Below, piece after piece: positions 1 to 12,100 of a stretch of DNA of 64,000 bases; positions within the stretch are counted from its first letter, which is position 1, and the number at the start of each line of letters is the position of its first letter. Both the position numbers and the translations under genes were made by a program. Under the pieces are notes generated by a model. That model was not told the DNA's origin. It made no database searches and saw only the letters and a program-made list of their open reading frames with translations. The DNA comes from Amphibalanus amphitrite (taxonomy: Eukaryota > Arthropoda > Thecostraca > Balanomorpha > Balanidae): contig NW_024881593.1 in the NCBI RefSeq assembly GCF_019059575.1, positions 248,001 to 312,000 on the forward strand. Direction: 5' to 3'.

Positions 1-3000
1 ACTTCATTCAGACATCGATATCAAGTCGGACAGATTCGCGGAACCGGGCCGAGTCAATCTTCATTGAGTCTGGCTATTCGGGAGCCAAGCGGATGGGGTT
101 CAGGAAGAGTAGCCATGCCACACTGCGAGTGCTGCTCGGTAAAATCCGACTGACAGCCCTACCATTCATATACCGTCTGATAAAAGATTCAGGAAGAGCT
201 ACACTACACAGACTACCCAGGAAACATCTGCAGGTGGCCCACTATAATGACAATAGAGTTTCTCACGCAATTAATCCCTGAATGTCAGGTAGGCGCGATT
301 GTCACGCTGGTTTCATGGCAAATATCTATCGTGTGGTATGCTTGTCATTATCATTCAATTTGTGTCAGTTCCGAGTTACCCGCATTAGCATGCCGTCACA
401 TGCAAATGCGCTGAATTACGGCATCAGTATTTTTAGCCTGCACCGTTCTGTGGCATTCCTCAATTGGCGGTGGGCCGCGGCGTATCGATTCCACATGTCG
501 TAATTGTCCTTTCGCGCATCGGTGATCGGCCTGATCAGGCGCGCGCGCTGATCAGTGATCAATGCCGCGGTGCGGCCGAGGGCGACTGATCAAGGCAGAC
601 GCCAAAGGTCAGTGACGGTCCAGGCCAGTACGGCCAGCATGTTTGATCAACAGAGACTGATGGTGGATGTCTTACGGCCGCTCCGACTCGGCCAAATGTC
701 GACTCTAATGTGTTTGATATCCTGCGACCGGACACGCTTCAGTGAGGAAGTGTATTTAGCTGGAAAATGGAATAATGAGGTATGCAATCCTGAGGGGCAG
801 CATTTCCATGATGTATGGCTCTCACAAGTGGCGTAATTGGCAGTGATTGATGCTTAGCAACCGAATTCGTGAAACATCGCAGATAACGGCTATCAATAGC
901 GACAATTTATCCATATATTTTATTTATTATTTTATTATTATATTAATATATTTTATTATCCATACAATTTATTCTATATTTTCTCTGGCCACTGACGTTT
1001 TGCCGCATTTCATACTAAACAGTCATTTTTGAATTCCATTCGTCCTGTGGGATAATTTTTCATTTATTTAATTCAACTTGGCAACAATGAGCCATGTTTC
1101 GTTCTCGCACGTGTGTCTCCAAATGTCCTCAGTCAACCCACCACGGGCACACCCGACCTGGCCGCCGGGCTCGAGTTACGACTGCCCGGGTTCTTCCCCG
1201 GGCCCAGCTCGGGTTCGCCTCGGTGCTATTCTGTACCGAGCCTCTCTGTGCAGCGCGCCGTCCGGTCTCGATCTGTCCATTGACCTCGGTGCCCCGGCGT
1301 GCAGACAGTGACATTAGCCGGTCGGCGCCCGTCTGCAGCGGAACATTAGGCGCGGCCGGCCGTCGTTAGGAGCTCCCCGCGCCGCCACACCCCCGGGAAC
1401 CGATACCGATCGCTCAGAGACACCACAAACCTCGGCACACACACGCACACACGCCCGGGACGGCGCACTCGGAGGTGCGACACGCGAGCGGAACGTGTGT
1501 TCCGCACGGAGCTTGTGTCCCGCACGGAACTTATGACCCGCACGAAACTTGTGTCCAGCAAGAGCTTGGGCTCCACACGGGGCTTGGATCCCACAATTAG
1601 TTTGTTTCCCAGCTTAGGTCCCGTACGGAGCTTATGCCACCCGCTGGATGTGACTGAGTGGACCCGGCGCTTGCTCTATACCAGTGATGCAACGCTCGTC
1701 AAAGAATGTCGAAATAAAGAATTAGGTTATAACAGAGTATTGTAACTCAAATCGCATGTCGAGCATGGTGGTTGGGTTCTGATCATTTCTAGCACTCGTA
1801 TACAATGAATGAATCAGATCACGATCTACACATCCAGTTTATCGGCAACTTTTTAATTGCTGTACCACATCACCCGTGTCCTTTTCCTCAACTTTCTGTT
1901 GTCAACGCCGCTCGGTTCTAGTGACGAAAGGCGGCAGATAAACCGCTGACACCTGCGTCAGAGTTTGTCGATGCAACGACTTCACTCACGTCAATAGTTC
2001 ACGTGTTCATGGCTCATGCACGTGATGTAATGGTCCATTTGCATGCTTTGCAGCAATAATAATGACAAGTTACCACATTAACAATGCTGTTTCCAGGTTA
2101 GGTCATAAAGACAGCGGAAAAGTGTTCCTCTTATAGCGTAACAGCTGGTCGAACCATTTATCGAAAAAACATTCAGTAAACGTCAAAAGAATTGTTAACA
2201 TTTCAGGTTCACTGGGTGGATGTTATACCATGATCATTATAATTCATGCCTAAAAAAGTTGCTTTTGTGATTGAATGACTTATGTTTTTGATAAACGTGA
2301 AAAAGGAGCATACGGTTGTCACGTAGAACTGTACTTTTCATTTAAACTGTTAGCAACGTAGTATTTGGTATTGAAAAATGAAAACCTAATTATGACTTTG
2401 ATATTTTCTTGGTTACATCACTATAGTAGTTGGTTGACATGCGAGTGCCCTGAAATATAACTGCTTTCAGGGCATTCCCGAAACATGCCACATGTATCGA
2501 TATGCGGAAGTGCTCTCTTCCGCACTAAACTCTTTTTGTTGTGCCCTACACGGCAACTGCCATTTTGTCCGTTCGGCTCAAATTTCCCAGCATGGGTCGA
2601 CGGCAGTCTCGTCTAGCGTCGTTGACACCACCACGATGAGCATGACGGAGTTCGCAGCCTCTGTTAATTAACAAAACTGACCAACCGAAAATAGATTAGT
2701 CCATTTAGAGTCCCCTGTCAAAACGCGCCTATGCATTATAATACTTTTCAGCACCATCTCAAAAGTGATCAATCTTATCCGCAGATTCAGTTAAAATAGC
2801 GCATACCTTAAGTCAATCGACCGAAAAGCTGCCAAGTAAGAATTACGCCTTCATTGGTTTTTACTCAATCCTTGATGTAAGTAGGTGAAAAGCCAATATG
2901 TAATGTGGACCCCGTGCAAATAAAGCTGAATCTGAGCCTAAGCCCGCTGACCAGTGGAGTCACATTCCCCGAACGACGTCTTTACGGCGGCTAGCCTTCA

Positions 3001-6000
3001 GCACCCGGAATCGGCAGCAGGCAGCGGATCATGGGCAAGATCACCTCTCCCGCATGAGGGTCAGCGCAAGAAGCCATCAGTGGGCCGTGCGGGCCCCGGC
3101 TGAATGCCCATCGCCTCCGCACCGACACTCGAGCCAGCGGGGATCACCCACGCGCCACCAAGACTAATCCAGCTATCGCCAGCCGTGTCGGACAATCTGA
3201 CTCACGTGAGAAGTCAGCAGGAGCACGAGTTCAGACCAGATGGAGATCTCTGGACTCGGCCGATCGCAAACAAGCAAAAGTTAAATGCGTTTCGCCGCAA
3301 CGAGGTTTCAGTTAGCAGTCAACAACTGTGTGCTTGACGGTGCTTATGTAGAAGAAATAGTTATATCCTAGCTTTTTGTGAATAGTTTGGTGGATACTGG
3401 ATATGCTGTTTCTGGCGCGAACATCTTCAGTTGTGCATAAACTTGGATATTTCTACGTATTGGACAAAACAGCTGAATTATCAATCGGCATCGGCAACGC
3501 CTCGAATCCATCGAGAGCGCTGTAAATCTCTTTATAAGATAGTCGCATGGTTTTCCTTTCACCACAGAGCGTGTTTCGCGGCTGTTCAACCTAGTCTGAC
3601 GCCGGGAACAATTTGCGTCCCCCGCCGTAGATTATGTCTGGCGAGCTCATTGTTCCACCCCACCCAATCCTTTTCACTGGCGACAGTTCAAAGCCGACAA
3701 GTGTCACCCCAATGTTTTCCATGTTTTCAAGAACGCGGGCTCACACAGCGCCTATTCTAGAAGGCGTGCCTTCGATTGAAGTCCATAATTCCTGGCGCTG
3801 GAAGAAGTTACCGTTCTGCCAATGTATTTATTATGATATAAAAGGCAATCGTGTTTAATTGGTACACCTAATGTAGGAGTTTCTTATTTCTGCTGATGCA
3901 GGATATAATAGACTGATACTTGACAAATACTTACCAGAACATGAAATATTCAGCCAGTGGTGTTTATATCGCATCAAAAAAAGGAGGCAGTGTCCTGTGT
4001 TTCATTCAGTGCCACAAAATACTGACAGGTTGGAGCTTCGTATACAGTCGGTGGGGCGGCTGCCCCACCATCTTGCCATTTTGTCCCACCAATAAGCATC
4101 TTACCCCACCAAGTTTAGCCCATTTGTAGGACTTTGTTGCTTTTAAAATCAATATTTTTCTCGCATTGACGAGCTTTGGAATGTTTGTTTATTTTTTTAA
4201 TATCTGTTATGATAGGGATTGTTTTCGTTTCACATTTTATTCAAGTTGACAATCGGACATTGTGGGTTTGACGACTTTTTGCCCAGCCAACCTTCCTGGA
4301 AAAACTCCACCTATGAATACAGATGACGAAACTATGCGGAACTGCACGCTGCCAACCTATTGATGGCTGTCAGCAACACCTCAAGTCAATCGACTGAAAA
4401 GCTGCCAAGGAAGAATTATGTCTAATTGAGTGTCATAAAGAAAACCAAAGGCAATTATGCCATAATGTTCCTCATGATTTCTGCTTCACCGCAGCCAATA
4501 TGCTATAGGTCATCTATTTCATAGAATGATATTTTGGGCAGATAGCTATAGCTGCTTGATGCGTATTCACTTCCTTGTGGGCCGTTATGTTTGAAAGCTG
4601 CTTATTCACTAATTATTTCCACTCCATTTCGTTGTGGTAGTTACGTTTGCAGATTAACCCCTCTTCATAATAATAGCGATGTATAACAGTCAATCGATTT
4701 TGTCTTTCGTCAAAGACGCAATCACTCGCAGGTAAATCAAACCAAAATATTTTTCTCAATTGGCACAGATGGTAAATCCACAGACCTACTTCACATGCGT
4801 CATGCAAGGATGCAATTGCATGTGTGTTGTGTAAGACACCGTTACCGCCGCTGTCGTAATATTACGAGTTGGGGAGTGTGTCTGCGCCCTCCATCAGAGG
4901 CTGGTGACGCTGCGGGCCGGGCGCCGGTCCCGTGGCGCCGCCTCAATTATACGGCCCCATCCGTTTGTCGCCGGGGCCGGCCGTCCGTCAGCGACCGCAG
5001 ACATGGCTGAACAGGCCGTCCGGCCAAAGACGGATGTGCCCGGATTTGGGAGGATTTGCCGCCGTCGTCGCGACGAAACCGGCGCAAACTCGCTCATTTG
5101 TGGCGCGGCGGGTGGCCAAGAGTGGGCAGGGTGCTCCGGGAATATGAGTTGAGCTGCGTAGAAGTTCCGGCGGTGTTCTGTAGTGCTTTTGGGGGAGGTG
5201 TGGTGAACAGCTCGCATAAGCTGCTGCCTTATCAACTGAAATACATAGCATAAAAATACGTGTTGCATACGTGTGTACATTTTCCACGCTGCTGCACGCC
5301 TCTTTCGTTGCGATGCGGTCTTGATTCGAAACTTCTTTCGTCAATTTTGCTCTCATTCCTCCAAACTTCATTGTTTACTGCACACAACGATAGCGGTTAC
5401 GGCCCTTCGACCGAATAAAGAAGTTCCACCCTCCATTTGAAAGAGACATTTCGCGTTCGGAGGCGAACGACCCGATCACGGTGTAAATCACAGCGTCTTC
5501 AAATCAAAGCTCTCCACTTTCGACGCCAATAAAACTCCCGCTGGTCGGTCTTACGCCATTGTCCCACGTGCACCCACATCTGGGCGAATCTCCGCGCCGG
5601 TTGTGTGCATTGCAATCGATGTCGGTGAGGGTAGTTTGTCACAGTTTATCTGAGCGCTGGACAGGCCGCAGCGCCGCCGGCGCGCCGTCGAATGGCCGCC
5701 GGTAGCCGGCACAATCAGCAGAGTGGCTGCGCCGTCTGCGAGCTACCGCACGGACACATCAGAGGGCGACCCAGTCAGTGCACTGGCCAACTGACCTACC
5801 GACCGACCGATAGACCGATAGACAACCTACCGACCGATAGACCGATCTATCACAACTTACACCATTGTTTAATTCCTGCACACCGTAAATTTCCAAAATA
5901 ATGCCCCTCTTTCACACCCGGTGTTTGCTGGAGAGCCTTGCAACCACGCTGTGCCCCGCCCCACCCATGAAGCATCCCCCACGACTGACCTGTTTCCTCA

Positions 6001-6009
6001 CCTCCTCAG
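1..6009. other. No supportable gene; upstream or intronic DNA of the receptor gene
   Basis: No ORF here resembles a known protein and none has clean splice borders in the phase needed by the first recognised receptor exon at 6010, which requires two bases from an upstream exon. What is visible: an AT-rich patch near 900-1000, GC-rich patches at about 1150-1480 and 4880-5150, a degenerate run of short repeats ending in CTTGTGTCC/CACGGAG-like words at about 1492-1640, and a GACCGATA-type short repeat at about 5795-5850. A dispersed repeat pair lies at 2806-2849 and 4379-4421. The rest looks like ordinary intergenic or intronic sequence. Confidence 0.5.
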
Positions 6010-6131
6010 CCGCGCCTGCTACAACGCCTGGAACCAGCTGCGTCTGAGCCCGGTGTTTGGCTGTATCTGCCCGGACAGCACAGCAGCGTGTCAGCAGATT
6101 TTCGACCTGGTCCACCGGAACCCCTGTGTCG
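6010..6131 (+). CDS. Gfrl: Gfrl exon A: second half of a GFR cysteine module
   Basis: A pyrimidine-rich acceptor (TTTCCTCACCTCCTCAG) precedes 6010 and a consensus donor GTAGGT follows 6131. It enters in phase 2 and leaves in phase 1. The 40-residue translation runs from CYNAW through FGCICPD to NPCV, which matches the second half of a GFR module; exon D ends with the same NPCVG-donor arrangement. The first half of this module must be on an upstream exon. Confidence 0.8.
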
Positions 6132-9100
6132 GTAGGTGGCCTCGGCCGCACCGCCCCGCTTTGACCCTGGCCGCGGAATGGAGCCCAGCTGAGTGCTAGG
6201 ATAACGATTGATGCCATTATTAGGACGTGTTGCTAGCTGTCGTGGACTTAAATTTCGTTTTGAGAAATTAAAATTGGCTCGGTACAAGAGAAACACTCAT
6301 TTTATATTGCTCTAGTAACCCAGAGGCATCGTGAGAATTCAATTACATTGCCCAATTACATTCTCCTATATAATTGGTAATTTCCGGTGTATAAACCTTA
6401 AACCTTAACTATAAAATGCAATTACCTACTACTTTATTTTGGGTTCAGCCAGGTTCTCAGGTTTTATAAATGGACTTTGGGTAGCTCCCATCGCACAATA
6501 ACGGACAACCCAGTTCCTTTTTCAAAAGCATACTGTACGGTGAGCGAGTTTTATCCTCGTCAAGCAAAACCCTTATCAGTTCCAAGTCGATCGTCACAAT
6601 GAAAAATGTTGAACAATAACAGTTAGTGAGCGCAGTAAGCGATCACCGGTCAGACCTGACTCCCAATTGGATAAATTTCATGCATTGTATCTGCCGACAC
6701 TGGCAACGCTATGCAATATACAATATGTATGACAGGTGATGCCAAATTTCATAAACAGGAAAGTGTGACAATTCTATGAGACGGGCCCTGGTACGAAAGG
6801 GTGCCTGTACCCACCAATCAAGGCCAATTTATCATTCGTCTCACTGGAGTTGCCTGCCAACCACTTGCCTTCATACCTCACCTTCGTTTCCGCGCTGCTT
6901 ATTTGAGCTTATTTCTGCATTATTGTTGTTTATTTGGTATGAGTATGAGTTTAATTAAATGGGTATTATTACCGTCGAGCATAATTTGACTTTCCATGCA
7001 TTTGGATTATGTGAGCTAAGCAATGAATGATTATGCAATATTTTTTGCAAGTTTTTTTGTATCTGCTTCTTAGAAAAGAGAAGACCATCGACTTTGTTTA
7101 CCTTTTCAGCCTTTAATTGCTCTCCGCTTCTATGCAAGCGATCCATTTTCATCCAGCGTATCATTACTGACACGCTCGGCTCCAAAGCACACGGAAGCAC
7201 CGTGTGCCTGGTCAGGGCCATCAGTGCGCGGCAGCTTCCTTCCGGATAGCGTGGGCCACCCCTGTCGATGGACCGGTCAATACAGGTCAATTAAGAGCGG
7301 TCAATAATGACCCGGGTCACAAACAGCCGAGCCTAGCTCAGCCTTGATAGCCTGGGTGCGTTTTAAAATCATTGAATCGGCACAATGTCCACTAGGCACA
7401 TAAATAATTTAACCCTCGCCCATGTAGGGGGGGGGGTTGGTGCACCCCCCCCCCCCCTAAGGTTTTCTTAGCTACACGCCGAACCGTTTCAGATAGCCTG
7501 CTCAAATTTTCAGTACCCTATGGGGTATCCTTTGCGCAACTTTTGGTAATTTTTTTGTCAAGGTCATGTCAGGTCACGGAGTTATGACGTCATAAAGGGA
7601 ACAACCTCCGGCCAGATTTACGCTAAATTGGAGATTGCTTCACATTGGTATAAATGCCGACTGGACACACTGATGGATTGTTTTAGAATCACAGCTGGCT
7701 GATTTGACATTGGCACAATGTCCGTTGACATTTTGAAGGTTACTAAAGGTCAAGGTAAGGTCAGTGACCTCGGTTGACCTGTAATGACTTCTTGCACTTG
7801 TATGCCTTTTCGGGGTATTTTGATGCCCTGAATTCGAATTTGCTATCCATTTCAGGCATCGTCGGTTGTTTCTTGTAGTTCATTTTGGGTCAGGGTCAGG
7901 TCAGTGACGTCACACGCCTGACGTGACCCAATGCCCAAATGACCTTGCAGACTTCCGATGCTCCCAACGCATCATTTTTAGAGTTATGACATCGAAATAC
8001 ACACCAATCGATAGAGAATTGATCAAGGATCACGATAGTGAAGGTTTCAAGTCGATATCTCTTACCGTTTTGCCGCAATCGGCGCGGAACTCTGAAAAAG
8101 TTAGATTTTTTCCCGAAAATTTGACCTTTGACCGGTCATAAGTAGGTCAAATGTTGACCTAGGACCAAAAATATACCACCAATCGCGAGATCTCGTTGAG
8201 AGCAATCCGTTGGTCTTTTCCGCTAAGCTCTACGACGCTCCGTTTTCAAACGCCAGGGGGGTCGCACCAACCCCCCCCCCTGCATGGGCGAAGGTGGCAA
8301 AACACCGTTTACGGGCGAGGGTTAAGCAGACCGGTGTCCACCGCAAACAGCAGATTGCTGGCTCATTCCGGTTACTGTGTGTACTGTGAACAGCGGTACG
8401 GAAAGTCCAATTTATTCCCCACAAAGGCAATGACACCTTTAGAAAGCAATATGGCCACTGGGTACTGGAACGCCAGCGATCTGTGTGCATGTGAATAAAC
8501 TTCAAATCTTTCAACTGTTAAGTGGATAAATGCTTCAACTCTTTCATATTTGACTGCCTCAACTATTTACACTGATGTAAATAGTTTAATCTTCATATAA
8601 TTTACACAGATGTGGCTCAGAGAGAATACATGCATGCAATTGAAGTCTTGAGGAAACATTCTTTGGTCTCAGGATTGATTGTTGTTGTGGTTGTTGTATC
8701 CCCAGTCTGGAAACTTGTCGCAACCACCGTAAAAGAAACAAAAATGCCTCAAGCACTATCAAAAAAACTTTCAACTTTCGCGAATGCAACTTTTCAAGCA
8801 TTTTGTAACATGTTAAAAAGCTATTTTAAACGAATGATAGATGAAACGAGACTATCTTATCGCAGTGATGTTTATCTAAACGTCAATTTTCGGTTTAATA
8901 TTTTGACAACTATACCGCTTAAATCACATTTGAAATACAAATCATGCATAGATAGTCGATTTCACCTAGTTTTAGTGTAGTTTATTACGTAGGGTAACTC
9001 GCACTGAACCTTGCCCGACCATCACGTATTCCCCGCTTATTTGCTTATTCTGTTTCACTGTATGTCCCGTGTCCACTGTACCAGCTTCCCTACCTCCATA

Positions 9101-12100
9101 TGTGGTACCAGCTTCCCTACCTCCATATGTGACCACTGCCCGATGATCCAGACTGACCACTGCAACTGGTGTTCAGTCCCCAGTCCCTTTTATGATCTAC
9201 CTTTTCATAAAACCTTCCACTGGGTCGCTACAGTCACCAGTGTAACTCATCCATTTCCATTTCCGACCTGATGCTGGGACACTCCTTTCTCAATCCCCAC
9301 TCACTGTGACCCTCCCAACCCTGACCTGACACCGGGTCACCCTCCAGTGACCCCTGTGTCCCGCCTGTGTCCGAGCCGCCCATCAGCTGCCGTGTCTGTT
9401 GCAGATGATCTGCCCGAGCACGGCCGAGACGTGACCTGGCACAGTTCACACTACCAATTGCACCGCCTGCTGTTCCCGCCGCCGGGCGACACCTCTGCAC
9501 CAGCACCTCGGCCCGCACCCCGCACGCCTGCACGCCCCCTGCACCGGCCCACCCCGGGCGGCCCGTGGGCCGTGCCCGCACCGTCACCGGGACGTGTTTC
9601 AGTGGACGTGCTGGCCGGAGGAGACTGGGACGCCAGCAGGAGACCGGTCGACCCGCTGCTGGTCACGCCGCTGGTTGACCTGACCTCGGAGCCCACCTAC
9701 AACTCGAGTCTGACCGAGACACTGTACGGCTCGACGGACCCGTTCGGCGCCAGGGGTCACGGCGGCGGCCGCTCCCACCAGCCAACACGTACGTACCGCG
9801 ATGGAGGAAAGGGGGCTGGAGACGGAATTTGGGAAAATACCAAACGTGTTCTTCACATTGGTGAGGGTTTTGAGCAACAGAAACATTGGATGTTAGACAC
9901 TGAAAAGTCGTTTAGCTATATTTTGATGTGCTGTGTAGTTCGATGTGTTGGAACCAGTAGTTTTAGCTGGTGTTGTATTTGTCTTAGAATTCACGAGCTT
10001 CCGGAGTTAAAAATCCTTTTAAGGAATGCGTTATAAAAAACTTTCGTCAATTCTGCGATATTCTGAAACCACATTAACGATTTCGCGTCATGTTCTTAAA
10101 TAGCTACCCAGACTTTATGAGTAAGCAGAATCTTGCAACCATTAAGACTTAAGGGAAAATCTTGCACTGCTTGACAGCTCTAAACAAATTTTCTCCACGA
10201 ATCTTATACAACTCACAGCCGTATAACCAGACATGTGCATGGATCCGAGTGATGGATCTATGATCTCAGTGGATCTCGAAGTAAAGTACAGGTTGGGATC
10301 TATGATCCCACCGGATCCGGCGCTAAAAATTCATCTCGGATCTATGATCTCATATGATCTGATGATAAATTAAGAACATGGATCTATGATCTGAGTGGAT
10401 CCCACCATGCACCACATTTGAAACCATGTTTTAAAGGGTTTCTATGCTAATATGTGCCACAAAACTATGGATTATGACGTGCGATCACATAAAATCACTA
10501 AATCAGAACGTTTGTGAGCTGAAACAAGTGTTTTTTGGGGATTTATGTGTTGACAAAAAATAAGTGAGGATCTATGATCTCACTGGATCTCAAGCAATAA
10601 ATGAGACTCGGATCTGTGATCCCTACGGATCTCTCGATAAATTACAGAGTTGGATCTATGATCCCGTCGGATCCGAGATCAGGATCCGTGAGATCAGATC
10701 CCAGATCCATTTTCTCGGATCCATGCACATGTCTGCGTATAACAACACTAAACATATGCTCCAGCTTCCATCATCTTGATCAAAGCTACATTTCACTGAA
10801 ACTCCATCTCTTATGAATTTTGCATAGGCAATTCTGAGTGTATCGAAACTGGTCTTATTCCATCGGAAAGAAAACAAAACGATAAATCACATTATATTGT
10901 CATAAGACGCATTGAAAAACTGCAACTGTCGATGGGTGGCAAGGTCACAAATAGTTACTATTTTTTACTGACTTATATGAAATAAGCATAAATGAAATGC
11001 TAAAAGGCCTATATTAGCAGTTGGACTATGTTCGTGGCTGTCGTTCTCCCAGCTCGCCTGGGGTACGCCGCCAGCCGTTGATGGGAGGGACAGAGCACCG
11101 CAGCGTCAAACAATAGCCCAACTATCGGAAACCGGAAACGGGACAGAACGCCTTACATAAGTGTGGACAGCTGCACGGTCGGATCCGATGATAAGTTAGA
11201 CATTCATTATTCAAAAATGTCATTGAACTTGGAAGACAACCGTGCGAATCTAAAAGGGAACATGCATTTGTGACATCGTTTCTTTTTTTCTTCTGCATTA
11301 CAAATACTGGGGCTATTTGTAAGGCCTTTAAGAGCTTAAAATAAACTTTAAAGTGATTTTATCCCTCTGGGGAGTATTTATTCACTGGTCCGGCCCCGAG
11401 TCGTGTCATTCAGAAGGGTGTGCAATTAGTAAAAGCTATTCTCTACTCATGCGCACCTATTTGATATGCATTTGCTGAACATTCACAAAACGGTGCGGCA
11501 TGTTACCAGTGTCGGCGAATAGTGAGCATGCCTACATAAAGAATTTAAGGCATACTGTCAGTGCAATCCATGATGAAAATACTGCTGAATATTCTTCAAA
11601 TTCACATACAAGCCTGCATGGTTTCACGTTTTGAAAAGCATGCAAGGTCTGTGCTTGTGCATTATTTGAATTCCAGCTTATACCTATGGACAGATTTCAA
11701 TTTATTGTCCGGCACGTTTCCTTAGTTCATTTTGAGCAATAAGTGCTTTTGAAAGTGAGGCAGAATTTTAGCTCAATTGCTTCCCTTATCTGCCCGCACA
11801 ATTTGAACCACCGATCTTGCAAGAAATGAGTTGTGATGCTCTTTTTTTTTCTTTCGACACGGCTGCTGGTACGCGAAGGAACGTCAAAGCTCATCGTATA
11901 ATTAGGACGTCCCTTCCTCTCTCATCTTAGCATTTTCGATCCAATCCATCAAGCTCATTAGTGATAGAAATGGTTGTCGAACGGGACTTGGCAAACGTCG
12001 TAAGCCTTGTCAATGGTCATACATCAAAAGCGAAAGGGACAAAGAAACCAAGGGTCATACCTTTAACCCGGCACCGCCTGGGCTATTTCCGTACCCACGA

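Noticed and set aside
1078..1600. Possible first exon of the receptor gene in the GC-rich ORFs here
   Set aside because: No signal peptide, no convincing donor in the needed phase, and ORFs occur on both strands.
10228..10735. GATC enrichment as a Dam-methylation or bacterial replication signal
   Set aside because: The element has hAT ends and lies in an animal intron; GATC density comes from a tandem 42-base unit.
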